64,000 bases of DNA from Paracoccus sp. SMMA_5_TC (GTDB taxonomy: Bacteria > Pseudomonadota > Alphaproteobacteria > Rhodobacterales > Rhodobacteraceae): contig NZ_CP102355.1 in assembly GCF_009696685.2 (NCBI RefSeq), positions 2,343,501-2,407,500 on the forward strand. The letters are read 5' to 3'. Below, one piece after another: positions 27,841 through 37,995 of this stretch. Position 1 is the first letter of the stretch; each line of letters starts with the position of its first letter. A model generated the notes under the pieces. It was not told the origin of the DNA. It saw only the letters and a list, made by a program, of their open reading frames with translations, and made no database searches. A program made the translations under genes and the position numbers.

Positions 27841-28569
27841 TCAGCCGCGTCGGACAAGTTGCCGCAACATGCCGTGAAAGACGCGGGCATCGGCGCGGGT
27901 GAGATCCAGACGCGACCACAGGTTGCGCAATGCCAGCTTCATCGTCGGAGCCTTTTCGGGCGGAAAGAAGAAGCCGGCCTCGTCAAGGCGCTGCTCCCAG
28001 TGATCGGCCAGGCGCTCTATCTCGATCCGGGTGGCAGGCTGTTCGCCCTCGGGTCGGCGCGCGATCGGCGCGGGCTGGGCAGGCAGGCTGTCGCGACCCC
28101 ATTCATAGCCGGTCAGCAGCACCGCCTGAGCCAGGTTGAGCGACGGGAAATCCGGGTTGACCGGGACGGTGATGATGGCATTGGCCCGCGCCACGTCGTC
28201 GTTTTCAAGGCCTGCGCGCTCCGGGCCGAAGATGATGCCAATTCGACTGCCCTGCGCGGTGCGTGCCCGGGCATCCTGCATCGCGCTGGCGGGCGTCAGA
28301 ACAGGCTTCGTCAGTTCGCGGCCGCGCGCGGTGGTGGCATAGGCATAATCGATGTCTGACATCGCCTGTGCCAGACTATCGAATACCCTGGCCCGGTCCA
28401 GAACCCGCCCGGCAGCGCCCGAGGCCATGGCCACGGCGCGGGGATTCGGCCAGCCGTCGCGGGGTCCAACCAGACGCATGTCTGTCAGGCCAAAATTCAG
28501 CATGGCGCGCGCTGCCGCGCCGATGTTTTCGCCCATCTGCGGGCGCACAAGGATGATCGCGGGTTCCAT
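27841..28569 (-). CDS. trmJ: tRNA (cytidine/uridine-32-2'-O)-methyltransferase
   Basis: The 242-residue SPOUT protein shows the three TrmJ motifs: MGENIGAAARAMLNFGL, GIIFGPERAGLENDDV and FPSLNLAQAVLLTGYE, which builds the trefoil knot that binds SAM. A helical C-terminal extension (EEAGFF-like region onward) is present as in TrmJ. It methylates the ribose of residue 32 in several tRNAs. It is divergent from the ThiE-like gene, an arrangement I have seen in other Rhodobacterales. Confidence 0.92.
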   Translation of the reverse strand: MEPAIILVRPQMGENIGAAARAMLNFGLTDMRLVGPRDGWPNPRAVAMASGAAGRVLDRARVFDSLAQAMSDIDYAYATTARGRELTKPVLTPASAMQDARARTAQGSRIGIIFGPERAGLENDDVARANAIITVPVNPDFPSLNLAQAVLLTGYEWGRDSLPAQPAPIARRPEGEQPATRIEIERLADHWEQRLDEAGFFFPPEKAPTMKLALRNLWSRLDLTRADARVFHGMLRQLVRRG

Positions 28570-28655
28570 GCGCGGGCCATATCCTTACCGCGACCCACTG
28601 GCAAGGCGCGCCGCAACAGGCTATCTGCGGGAACGACATCAGGGATGACAGGACC

Positions 28656-29267
28656 ATGACGGACCAAGCCAATACGCCGCAACTGTATCTGATCACGCCC
28701 GTCGGCGCGGCGGCATCGACCCTGGGGCCGATGCTTGCCGATGTCATGGATCGCTTTCCGGTCGCCTGCCTGCGCATTCCCGGTGCCGGGACCGAGGACG
28801 AGCTTGGCCGTCTGGCCGATCTTGCACGTGAGATTGCCCATGCCCGCGATGTTGCGGTCGTGATCGACGATCACGTGATGCTGGCACAACGCCACGGTCT
28901 GGACGGGGTGCATCTGACTGATGGCGCACGCAGTGTGCGTCACGCCCGCAAGGAGCTGGGCGCCGACGCGATCGTCGGCGCATTCTGCGGCGCCTCGCGG
29001 CATGATGGCATGACCGCTGCCGAAGCCGGCGCGGATTATGTCAGCTTTGGCCCCTGCGGCACCACCGCCCTGGGACACGGCCAGATTGCCGAGCATGACC
29101 TGTTCCAGTGGTGGTCCGAGATGATCGAGGTGCCGGTGGTGGCCGAAGGCGCGCTGACCCCGTCGCTGATCGCCCAGCTTGCGCCTGTTGCCGATTTCAT
29201 TGCGCTTGGCGGCGAAATCTGGTCGGAACACGATCCCGTCGAGGCATTGGGCCACCTGTGGCGCTGA
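28656..29267 (+). CDS. ThiE/TenI-family protein (divergent thiamine-phosphate-synthase-like)
   Basis: This 203-residue TIM-barrel protein aligns with thiamine phosphate synthase in LYLITP at the start, GLDGVHLTDGARSV, TAAEAGADYVSFGPC and VPVVAEGALTPSLI. Key ThiE residues are changed, however. The Lys of the Arg-x-Lys motif is absent (CLRIPG), the NDR motif reads DDH, and the phosphate-binding TxTK loop reads TTALG. It may be a TenI-like relative without TMP synthase activity, or a thiazole tautomerase. It stands 62 bases before guaA on the same strand. Confidence 0.75.
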   Translation: MTDQANTPQLYLITPVGAAASTLGPMLADVMDRFPVACLRIPGAGTEDELGRLADLAREIAHARDVAVVIDDHVMLAQRHGLDGVHLTDGARSVRHARKELGADAIVGAFCGASRHDGMTAAEAGADYVSFGPCGTTALGHGQIAEHDLFQWWSEMIEVPVVAEGALTPSLIAQLAPVADFIALGGEIWSEHDPVEALGHLWR

Positions 29268-29329
29268 CGACCCGCCCCGGACCATCGGCCCCTCTTGCGA
29301 AGCGCCCTGTCGCGGCCTAAAGCCTTGCC

Positions 29330-30889
<1,560 letters not shown>

Positions 30890-30911
30890 TCGGCCCGGAT
30901 CACTAAAGTAA

Positions 30912-30938
30912 AAACCGCCGGGTACGGTCCGGCGGTTT
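30912..30938. terminator. bidirectional intrinsic terminator between guaA and the NDUFS4-like gene
   Basis: Ten-base arms (30912-30921 and 30929-30938) pair perfectly around a 7-base loop. The arms begin AAA and end TTT, giving a short T-run on each side; the longer one is on the minus strand (TTTTTAC). It sits between convergent genes and serves both guaA and the minus-strand gene. Confidence 0.85.
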
Positions 30939-30963
30939 CCTGGCTGTCATTCAAGGCGCAATT

Positions 30964-31275
30964 TCAATGCGTCCAGGGCATCCTGCGATCCGTGGCGAAG
31001 TTTTCGCCATATCCGCGGGGGCGCACATTGGCGGCGCGGAAATGCGGCTCGATCACTTCGTATTCCAGACCATGTTCGCGGGCATAGTCCTCGGCCTGCT
31101 TGCGGGTTTCAAACCGCAGCCGGACCTGGCTTTGCGTATCGTCGCTGCCAATCCAGCCCATCAGCGGGTCGATATCGCGCGCGTCTGCGGGGGGAAACTC
31201 GAGAACCCACAGTTTGGTTCGGGCTGTGCCGGACTGCATCGCGTTGCGGGCAGGCTTGTAGATGCGGACGCGCAT
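30964..31275 (-). CDS. NDUFS4-like NADH dehydrogenase (complex I) accessory subunit
   Basis: The 103-residue protein matches the ETC complex I subunit conserved region (18 kDa AQDQ/NDUFS4): [38 protein letters not shown], a [20 protein letters not shown] segment and the C-terminal YEVIEP. In mitochondria and Paracoccus this supernumerary subunit stabilises the peripheral arm near the flavin module. It is encoded apart from any nuo operon. It has its own terminator and is divergent from uvrB. Confidence 0.92.
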   Translation of the reverse strand: MRVRIYKPARNAMQSGTARTKLWVLEFPPADARDIDPLMGWIGSDDTQSQVRLRFETRKQAEDYAREHGLEYEVIEPHFRAANVRPRGYGENFATDRRMPWTH

Positions 31276-31397
31276 GGCGGAAACCTCTGATCTTCTTTGC
31301 GTCCTTATCCATCATGCCGCCGACCGGTTCAAGATGTCAGCATCAGGCCCGCGATTGACCCTTGCATCCTGCCCCCGCAATGCCAGATTCAACTCTG

Positions 31398-31412
31398 GAA
31401 CAAAGGTGAAAC
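31398..31412. promoter_or_regulatory. possible LexA (SOS) box at the uvrB start
   Basis: GAAC-N7-AAAC (31398-31412) differs at one position from the alphaproteobacterial SOS box GAAC-N7-GAAC (read on the other strand GTTC-N7-GTTC). It overlaps the uvrB ribosome-binding site two bases before the ATG. Upstream, a TTGACC at 31355-31360 could be a -35 element, but no good -10 follows. A one-mismatch match can occur by chance. Confidence 0.3.
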
Positions 31413-31413
31413 G

Positions 31414-33600
31414 ATGGGTCACAACAACACCAACGCCCCGGTCATGCGATTTCCCGAAGTCACGCGCCCCAAGCTGGAAGGCGGCAAGCGTTTTGTCATG
31501 CATTCGGAATTTCAGCCGGCGGGCGATCAGCCGGCCGCCATCGCCGAACTGGCGCAAGGAATCCTGACCGGGGAACGCGATCAGGTGCTGCTGGGCGCGA
31601 CCGGAACCGGCAAGACCTTTACCATGGCCAAGGTGATCGAGGTGACGCAGCGCCCGGCCATCATCCTGGCTCCGAACAAGACCCTTGCCGCCCAGCTTTA
31701 CGGCGAGTTCAAAGGCTTCTTTCCGGAAAACGCCGTCGAATATTTCGTCAGCTATTACGACTATTACCAGCCCGAGGCCTATGTGCCGCGCAGCGATACC
31801 TACATCGAGAAGGAATCGCAGATCAACGAGGCCATCGACCGGATGCGCCATTCCGCCACGCGGGCGCTGCTGGAACGCGATGACGTCATCATCGTGGCTT
31901 CGGTCAGTTGCATCTATGGCATCGGCTCGGTCGAGACCTATTCGGCCATGACCCAGGACATGATCGTGGGCCAGAACTATGACCAACGCAGCTTTCTGGC
32001 CGAACTGGTGGCCCAGCAATATCGTCGCCTGGACACGGCCTTCCAGCGCGGCAGTTTCCGCGTGCGCGGCGATATCATCGAGGTCTGGCCCGCGCACCTC
32101 GAAGATCGGGCCTGGCGCTTTGATTTCTTTGGCAACGAGCTTGAAGCGATTACCGAGTTCGACCCCCTGACCGGGGCCAAAACCGACAGTTTCAAGCAGA
32201 TCCGCATCTATGCAAATAGCCATTACGTTACCCCAAGACCGACATTGCAACAGGCAATCAAGGGGATACGTGCCGAACTTCAGGCACGATTGAAACAGTT
32301 GACCGATGAAGGAAAGCTTCTGGAAGCGCAACGGTTGGAGCAACGTACGAACTTTGACCTGGAAATGCTTGAAGCCACAGGGGTTTGCAACGGCATCGAA
32401 AACTACAGCCGCTATCTGACCGGACGCGCCCCAGGCGAGCCGCCGCCCACCCTGTTCGAGTTCATTCCCGACAATGCCATCGTCTTTGCCGACGAATCCC
32501 ATGTCAGCGTCCCCCAGATCGGCGGGATGTATCGCGGCGACTTCCGCCGCAAGTTCACCCTGGCCGAGCACGGTTTTCGTCTGCCCAGCTGCATGGACAA
32601 CCGCCCCCTGAAGTTCGAGGAGTGGGACGCCATGCGGCCGCAATCGATCTTCGTATCGGCCACGCCCGCGCAATGGGAACTTGATCAGACCGGCGGCGTC
32701 TTTACCGAACAGGTGATTCGTCCGACCGGGCTTCTGGACCCTGTCGTCGAGATCCGCCCTGTGGAGATGCAGGTTGACGATCTGCTTGACGAGGTGCGCA
32801 AGGTAACGGCGCAGGGTTACCGCACCCTGGTCACCACCCTGACCAAGCGGATGGCCGAAGACCTGACCGAATACCTGCACGAACAGGGCATCAAGGTTCG
32901 CTACATGCATTCCGACATCGACACCATCGAGCGGATCGAAATCCTGCGCGATCTGCGGCTGGGGGCGTTCGACGTTCTGGTGGGCATCAACCTGCTGCGC
33001 GAGGGGCTGGACATCCCCGAATGTGGCCTGGTGGCGATCCTTGATGCCGACAAGGAGGGTTTCCTGCGCAGTGAAACCTCGCTCATCCAGACCATCGGCA
33101 GGGCAGCGCGGAATGCGGACGGGCGGGTCATCATGTATGCCGACCGTGTGACCGGTAGCATGGAACGCGCCATGGCCGAAACCGAACGGCGCCGGCAAAA
33201 GCAGATCGCCTACAATCTGGCGCATGGCATCACGCCCCAGACCGTGCGCAAGAATGTCGAGGATGTTCTGGCCGGTCTGTGGCAGGGTGACACCGATCAG
33301 TCGCGCATCACGGCGCGGGTCGACAAGCCCCTTGTCGGGGCCAATCTGGCCGCCCATCTGGATGCATTGCGCGCGCAGATGCGCAAGGCGGCCGAAAACC
33401 TGGAATTTGAAGAGGCAGCGCGCCTGCGCGACGAGGTCAAGCGGCTCGAGGCCGTGGAACTGGCCGTCGCCGACGATCCGCTGGCACGTCAGTCTGCGAT
33501 CGAAGAGGCCGCCGAAGCTGCGGTCGCCTCCAGCGGTCGTTCGACGGCGGGCCGCGCCGGTCAGCGCGGGGGCAACAAACGCCCCCGGCGGCGATCCTGA
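31414..33600 (+). CDS. uvrB: excinuclease ABC subunit B
   Basis: The 728-residue UvrB has Walker [15 protein letters not shown], and [20 protein letters not shown], the beta-hairpin that probes damaged DNA. Its helicase motifs include [31 protein letters not shown] and [13 protein letters not shown] domain near the end ([17 protein letters not shown]) binds UvrC. A basic Gly/Arg-rich tail of about 50 residues follows. The ATG at 31414 has AAAGGTG at the correct spacing. Bases about 32210-32400 use noticeably more A/T-ending codons than the rest of the gene. Confidence 0.97.
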   Translation: MGHNNTNAPVMRFPEVTRPKLEGGKRFVMHSEFQPAGDQPAAIAELAQGILTGERDQVLLGATGTGKTFTMAKVIEVTQRPAIILAPNKTLAAQLYGEFKGFFPENAVEYFVSYYDYYQPEAYVPRSDTYIEKESQINEAIDRMRHSATRALLERDDVIIVASVSCIYGIGSVETYSAMTQDMIVGQNYDQRSFLAELVAQQYRRLDTAFQRGSFRVRGDIIEVWPAHLEDRAWRFDFFGNELEAITEFDPLTGAKTDSFKQIRIYANSHYVTPRPTLQQAIKGIRAELQARLKQLTDEGKLLEAQRLEQRTNFDLEMLEATGVCNGIENYSRYLTGRAPGEPPPTLFEFIPDNAIVFADESHVSVPQIGGMYRGDFRRKFTLAEHGFRLPSCMDNRPLKFEEWDAMRPQSIFVSATPAQWELDQTGGVFTEQVIRPTGLLDPVVEIRPVEMQVDDLLDEVRKVTAQGYRTLVTTLTKRMAEDLTEYLHEQGIKVRYMHSDIDTIERIEILRDLRLGAFDVLVGINLLREGLDIPECGLVAILDADKEGFLRSETSLIQTIGRAARNADGRVIMYADRVTGSMERAMAETERRRQKQIAYNLAHGITPQTVRKNVEDVLAGLWQGDTDQSRITARVDKPLVGANLAAHLDALRAQMRKAAENLEFEEAARLRDEVKRLEAVELAVADDPLARQSAIEEAAEAAVASSGRSTAGRAGQRGGNKRPRRRS

Positions 33601-33609
33601 ACGGCCGCG

Positions 33610-33915
33610 TCAACCGCAGGTGACTGACAGCAACTTGCCTTGCCGATCGGTCACAAAGGTCAGACGCTCCTGGATATAGTCCATGGTGGCGGGCTGGCCC
33701 TCGCGCAGCATGCGATAAACCTGACCTTCGGGAATGGTTATGGTCGGCGATGTCTGGCCGATCAGCTCAGCGTAACGATTCGCCCCGCACGTGTCGTGGG
33801 CGGGTGCTGGCACAGAGGCGAGGGGCGTATCGGAATCCGTGCTGGGGTCGTCAGGTGCGCAGCCGGCCAGAGGCAGCGCAACTACCAGCGCGCCCAACCA
33901 GGCAAAGGATTTCAT
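33610..33915 (-). CDS. I78-family peptidase inhibitor-like lipoprotein
   Basis: The 101-residue product begins MKSFAWLGALVVALPLAGC, a lipoprotein signal with lipobox LAGC (Cys19), then a Pro/Asp/Ser/Thr linker. The mature domain has CGANRYAELIGQ, TITIPEGQVYRMLREGQPA and MDYIQERLTFVTD ending in SVTCG. This is the pattern of Inhibitor I78 proteins with two conserved Cys that probably form a disulfide. I78 members inhibit serine proteases such as elastase. The ATG at 33915 is preferred for its GAGG site; ATG 33921 is also possible. It lies 9 bases beyond the convergent uvrB stop. Confidence 0.8.
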   Translation of the reverse strand: MKSFAWLGALVVALPLAGCAPDDPSTDSDTPLASVPAPAHDTCGANRYAELIGQTSPTITIPEGQVYRMLREGQPATMDYIQERLTFVTDRQGKLLSVTCG

Positions 33916-33997
33916 GGTCATGACCTCATGGGCTGTTGACGCTACGCCAACGCCCGAACTGCGCAAGGGTTGCAGGCGGACCGAGTGCAGGCCGAAC

Positions 33998-34633
33998 TCA
34001 GCCCAGAGCGCCCAGAACCTCGTCGGTCAGGGCATCGACCTCGGCCCGGGCTACCGGGCTGCGTGCCGCTTCGCCCGCGCCCAGACCCAGACCCAGCGAT
34101 TCGGCATAGGCAACCCGATTGGCCAACTGTGCCACCGCCACATCTGCGCCAAGTTCTGCCGCACCTTCGGCCACGTCACCCGTCAGGCGGCTGTTCGGGC
34201 GGGTTCGGTTCAGCACGATCAAGGTTTCGCATTTCTCGCGGCGTGCCAGGTCCAGAACACCCTCGGTCGCCCAAAGATCGACATGACTGGTTGCCACCGG
34301 AACCAGAACCAGATCGGCGGCGCGCAACGCCGGGCGCAGGTCGCTGTCGATCTTCGGCGGAGTATCGATGATGACGAAATCGAAACGTTTCTTGAGCTTG
34401 TCGGATTCGTAGCTGGCACCCCAGGCCGAAGATGTGGAAAGCTCCAGCGCCTCATCCTCGCCCAGGCGCTGCAACCGCTCCAGATACCAACGCCCCAGGC
34501 TACCCTGTGGATCGATGTCCAGCAGCGCAACCGAATGCCCGCGACCGCGCAGGGCCACCGCCAGGTTGACTGCAATCGTCGTCTTGCCCGAACCGCCCTT
34601 CTGCTGGGCCACCGTTATGATGCGTCCTGCCAT
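33998..34633 (-). CDS. ParA/MinD-family ATPase (orphan)
   Basis: The 211-residue protein starts MAGRIITVAQQKGGSGKTTI with the deviant Walker A motif KGGSGKT (Lys12 and Lys17). It has DIDPQGSLGRWYLERL (Walker A') and FVIIDTPPKIDSDL (Walker B). It is short, lacks the N-terminal DNA-binding domain of plasmid ParA, and no ParB gene or parS-like sites are nearby. Small orphan ParA proteins in this clade position cargo such as chemoreceptor clusters, storage granules or the division apparatus; the cargo here is unknown. Confidence 0.9.
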   Translation of the reverse strand: MAGRIITVAQQKGGSGKTTIAVNLAVALRGRGHSVALLDIDPQGSLGRWYLERLQRLGEDEALELSTSSAWGASYESDKLKKRFDFVIIDTPPKIDSDLRPALRAADLVLVPVATSHVDLWATEGVLDLARREKCETLIVLNRTRPNSRLTGDVAEGAAELGADVAVAQLANRVAYAESLGLGLGAGEAARSPVARAEVDALTDEVLGALG

Positions 34634-34712
34634 ATGCCCCCCGCCGCCTCTGTCTGGCCCAGACTCTAGGACCTATGCCCGGGCGAGGCGAGTGTTTTTC
34701 GCAGGCGCAGCA

Positions 34713-35036
34713 TCAGTTCTGCCAGACATCGATAACCTCATACATCACCGGCTCGAAATGACGGCACATGGCGTGGATGGCCCTGTTTCTTTCGCGCATC
34801 TCGGCGCTGCGCAACATCGCCTGGTAATCGCTGCGATCGCGCCATTGCGAATAGGTGGCAATCCGGGTCTGCGCGTCGTTGAGGTGGATCGCGCCCGAGA
34901 TGTATCCGGGTTGATGCCGGATCACCTCATCATAAGCAGCGGTCAATGCATCAAGGACATCATGAGCGCTGCCGGGGGTGACATCGAAGGTGCAGATCAC
35001 GGTTTGTCCATGAAAATCCTTGCTAATCTGCGTCAT
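34713..35036 (-). CDS. antibiotic biosynthesis monooxygenase (ABM) domain protein
   Basis: This 107-residue single-domain protein has the ABM ferredoxin-like fold pattern: VICTFDVTPGSAHDVLDALT, PGYISGAIHLNDAQTRIATY and the QWRDRSDYQAML helix. Family members range from quinol monooxygenases to heme-degrading enzymes and proteins with no known activity; nothing here picks one. GGAG lies eight bases before the ATG. It is the last minus-strand gene before the divergent dipeptidase. Confidence 0.82.
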   Translation of the reverse strand: MTQISKDFHGQTVICTFDVTPGSAHDVLDALTAAYDEVIRHQPGYISGAIHLNDAQTRIATYSQWRDRSDYQAMLRSAEMRERNRAIHAMCRHFEPVMYEVIDVWQN

Positions 35037-35185
35037 GGCCGCGTCTCCTGTTCTGGGGTGCCGACTTCAGATTAGCGCGGCGCGCTTTCGGGAAAAGGAA
35101 AAATCGTGTTGCCCATCACAAATGCCGCGGCTTGCGGCGCGGCGGCTTCGGCCCCATGGTGCGGACAGGACTGAACGAGGCAGCA

Positions 35186-36235
35186 ATGATTCCGGTTTTC
35201 GACGGGCACAACGATTTTCTGCAGCGCATGGTGATGGCCGGAAAGGACCGCGACCGGCTTTGGCGGCAGGGCGACGGGACCGGCCACATGGATCTGCCGC
35301 GGATGCGGGCAGGCGGCATGGTGGGCGGATTCTTTGCCATCTGGACACCATCGCCGCCCGGTCCGGACGATGCTGCCGCCACGCTGATGAAGCAGAACCC
35401 GCCCTTTGCCCTGGACCTGCCGCCCGAGGTGCCCGCCGCCGAGGCCATACCCCATGCCTTGGCCCAGGCTGGCAACCTGCTGGCGATGGAGCGCGACGGT
35501 GCGCTTTCGATCTGCCGCAGCGCGCGCGAGATTCGCGCCGCCATGGCCGCCGACCGCATTGCCGCAATCCTGCATATCGAAGGCGCCGAGCCGATCCCCG
35601 ATCTGGACGCGCTTTATCTGTGGCATCGGCTGGGCCTGCGGTCCTTGGGACCGGTATGGTCGCGACCGACGCGCTATGGCCATGGTGTGCCCTTTGCCTT
35701 TCCGTCCTCCCCGGACACCGGGCCGGGCCTGACCGACGCGGGCAAGGAACTGGTGCGTGAATGCAATCGGCTGCGGATCATGCTGGACCTGTCGCATCTT
35801 AACGAAAAGGGCTTTGACGACATCGCACGCCTGTCAGATGCGCCGCTGGTCGCCAGTCACAGTTGCGCCCATGCCGTGGCGCCCAGCTCGCGCAACCTGA
35901 CGGATCGTCAATTGCGGATGATCGCGGAAAGCGGCGGTCTGGTCGGATTGAACTTTGCCGTGGGTTTTCTGCATCCGCAGGGACGGCGCGATCCGATGGC
36001 AGGTTTTGATGTGATCCTGCGACATCTGGACCACCTGCTGTCCATCCTGGGCGAAGGCGGCGTGGCGCTGGGTTCGGATTTCGATGGGGCCGACATGCCC
36101 GGCGACCTGTCCGATGCCGCGGCCTTGCAGAATCTGATTTCTGCCATGATGCATCACGGCTATGGTCGCGACCTGGTCGAGGCCATTGCCTGGCGCAACT
36201 GGGTCAATGTGCTGGAACGAACCTGGGGCGAATGA
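35186..36235 (+). CDS. membrane dipeptidase (M19, renal dipeptidase family)
   Basis: This 349-residue amidohydrolase-fold enzyme has DGHNDFLQRM (His-x-Asp zinc ligands) near residue 6, AAILHIEGAEPIPD (bridging Glu), DLSHLNEKGFDDIA, APLVASHSCAHAV (His ligand) and VALGSDFDGADMPGD (Asp). These motifs are complete for a binuclear zinc dipeptidase that cleaves a range of dipeptides, sometimes including D-amino acids. No signal peptide is present, so it is cytoplasmic. The ATG at 35186 is preceded by GAGG. Confidence 0.92.
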   Translation: MIPVFDGHNDFLQRMVMAGKDRDRLWRQGDGTGHMDLPRMRAGGMVGGFFAIWTPSPPGPDDAAATLMKQNPPFALDLPPEVPAAEAIPHALAQAGNLLAMERDGALSICRSAREIRAAMAADRIAAILHIEGAEPIPDLDALYLWHRLGLRSLGPVWSRPTRYGHGVPFAFPSSPDTGPGLTDAGKELVRECNRLRIMLDLSHLNEKGFDDIARLSDAPLVASHSCAHAVAPSSRNLTDRQLRMIAESGGLVGLNFAVGFLHPQGRRDPMAGFDVILRHLDHLLSILGEGGVALGSDFDGADMPGDLSDAAALQNLISAMMHHGYGRDLVEAIAWRNWVNVLERTWGE

Positions 36236-36244
36236 GACGATAGT

Positions 36245-36332
36245 TCGTCGGGGGCCGACGACCGCATCTACGCCCACCAGTGCACCACCACCGGGCCGAC
36301 GCCCCCGTGACATGAAGATGCCACGCGGGGGC
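36245..36332 (+). terminator. two hairpins downstream of the dipeptidase gene
   Basis: A perfect 7-bp stem with a GGG loop (36245-36251 with 36255-36261) starts 9 bases after the dipeptidase stop. A second GC-rich stem (36301-36309 with 36322-36332, one bulged C) follows. Neither has a strong T-run, so they may be factor-assisted terminators or protect the mRNA 3' end. The convergent ppx stop is at 36388. Confidence 0.45.
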
Positions 36333-36387
36333 GCATCCGTTAACTTGTCTGTTCAGTCAATAACAGGCGCGAAATATCCCAAGGGGA

Positions 36388-37929
36388 TCAATTCGCGACG
36401 ACGACCGGCGTTGCGCCCATTGCGCTTGCCAGGGCGCGAAAACGGCTTTCTGCCACCTCGCCCATCAGTGCCCGCCCGATCTTGGTCAGGCGCAATTCCA
36501 GAACCTTGTCGGCCGGTCGATATTGCAGGCTGCCAGCCTCGGTCGGATCCTTGACCGAGAACATTGCGCCAAAGCGCATCGCCTTGCCAAGAACTTCGGC
36601 TTCCTTGATTTCCGCATCGCTCAGCAGCGCGAACAGCGGCGCCATGGGCGAGTTGGAACGGCTGTTCTTGTAGCGATGCAGCAATGACAGGCCCAGAAAC
36701 ACACGCTCGGGATGGGACAGGGCCGCCATGTTGGCACGGGTCACATTGTCGAAACAGGCATCGGCACGGTAATCGGGATGCGTGCGCCAGGTCGTATCAT
36801 GCAAGAGGCAGGCCGCCCGGATGAGACGGTCGCGCCCCTTGGGCAGATCGACAAACAGCGGTTGCAGGAACTGATACAGTTTCTTTCCGAATCCCGGCAT
36901 CCGCGCCATCTGCCTTTCGGCAAAGCGCGCCGCCTCGATCAAGGGATCGCGCGAACGCAGGCTGTCGGGCATCTGTTCGTAAAGCAGACCTTCCCGGATG
37001 CCATAGGACGAAACCGCCAGCGACCGCGGCGCCAGACTTTCCACCAGCTGACGCAGGACCAGGCTTGCCAAGGGGACAAGCTCCATCCGCCCTTGCGAAA
37101 TTCCGGTAAGGGCACGCATCTCGGCCACCGACTTGTCGGCAATCCATCTGACGGTCTGCTGCACGGCCTGCGGGCTCATGCGATATTCGTGCAGGACCGT
37201 CATCGGGTATTTCGCGCGTTCCATGTCCAGCCGCGCTATGGCCCGCCACGAGCCCCCCACCAGATATATCTGGTCGTGATCGCGCCCCAGTTTTTCGGCG
37301 GCATCTTCCATGATGGTGCGGATATGCTCGCGCAGGCCGGCACTGCCGCCCTTGACCTGTTGCAGGCGGAACGGACCCAATGGGGTTGAAATCCGACGCC
37401 CCACCTTGCCGTCGGCCACCTCGGCCAATTCCATCGAGTTGCCACCGATGTCGCAGACCAGACCACGCGCGTCCGGCCAGCCCAGCAGCACCCCCTGCGC
37501 CGACAGGCGCGCCTCTTCCTCGCCATCGATGACCAGAAGCTTCAGCCCGGTCTCTTTCTCGACGGCTTTCCTGAAGGCGGGACCATCCTCGGCCTCACGC
37601 ACTGCCGCAGTGGCAACACAGGTCAACGGCTTGATCCCCATGCCGTCGGCCAGCGCCGCGAACCGTCGCAGCGCGGCCATGCCCCGCCGCACACCTTCGG
37701 GATTGAGCCTTCCGGTGCTGACCAGCCCCTGTCCAAGCCCGGCCATGACCTTTTCGTTGTAGTAATATGCCGGCGAGCGTGCCGCCCCGTCAAAGACCAC
37801 CATGCGGATCGAGTTCGAACCCACATCGACGACCCCCACCCGGCTGAGCGAGCGTTCCGAACTGCGTTCGAACAACTGGCGTCCGAAAGGTTCGACGGTT
37901 TCTCCGCTTGCGGTCACGACACCGTTCAT
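36388..37929 (-). CDS. ppx: exopolyphosphatase (Ppx/GppA, with HD-like C-terminal domain)
   Basis: The 513-residue protein has VGVVDVGSNSIRMVVFDGAA and LVCDIGGNSMELAEVADG, the two phosphate loops of the Ppx fold, and the ISTPLGPFRLQQ region. A C-terminal helical HD-like domain begins about residue 310 and contains LIRAACLLHDTTWRTHPDYR. It removes terminal phosphates from long-chain polyphosphate. It follows ppk by 66 bases on the same strand, pairing synthesis with degradation. Confidence 0.94.
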   Translation of the reverse strand: MNGVVTASGETVEPFGRQLFERSSERSLSRVGVVDVGSNSIRMVVFDGAARSPAYYYNEKVMAGLGQGLVSTGRLNPEGVRRGMAALRRFAALADGMGIKPLTCVATAAVREAEDGPAFRKAVEKETGLKLLVIDGEEEARLSAQGVLLGWPDARGLVCDIGGNSMELAEVADGKVGRRISTPLGPFRLQQVKGGSAGLREHIRTIMEDAAEKLGRDHDQIYLVGGSWRAIARLDMERAKYPMTVLHEYRMSPQAVQQTVRWIADKSVAEMRALTGISQGRMELVPLASLVLRQLVESLAPRSLAVSSYGIREGLLYEQMPDSLRSRDPLIEAARFAERQMARMPGFGKKLYQFLQPLFVDLPKGRDRLIRAACLLHDTTWRTHPDYRADACFDNVTRANMAALSHPERVFLGLSLLHRYKNSRSNSPMAPLFALLSDAEIKEAEVLGKAMRFGAMFSVKDPTEAGSLQYRPADKVLELRLTKIGRALMGEVAESRFRALASAMGATPVVVAN

Positions 37930-37995
37930 CGGGCCCTCTCGATTCCGTTATCGCGCCAGCGCGCGGGCTTTGGATGCGGCAAATCGGTTCGGGCG

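Noticed and set aside
31312..33357. A 681-codon open frame on the minus strand inside uvrB
   Set aside because: It is a mirror of GC-rich coding sequence. It has no family motifs and no ribosome-binding site, while uvrB itself is unambiguous.
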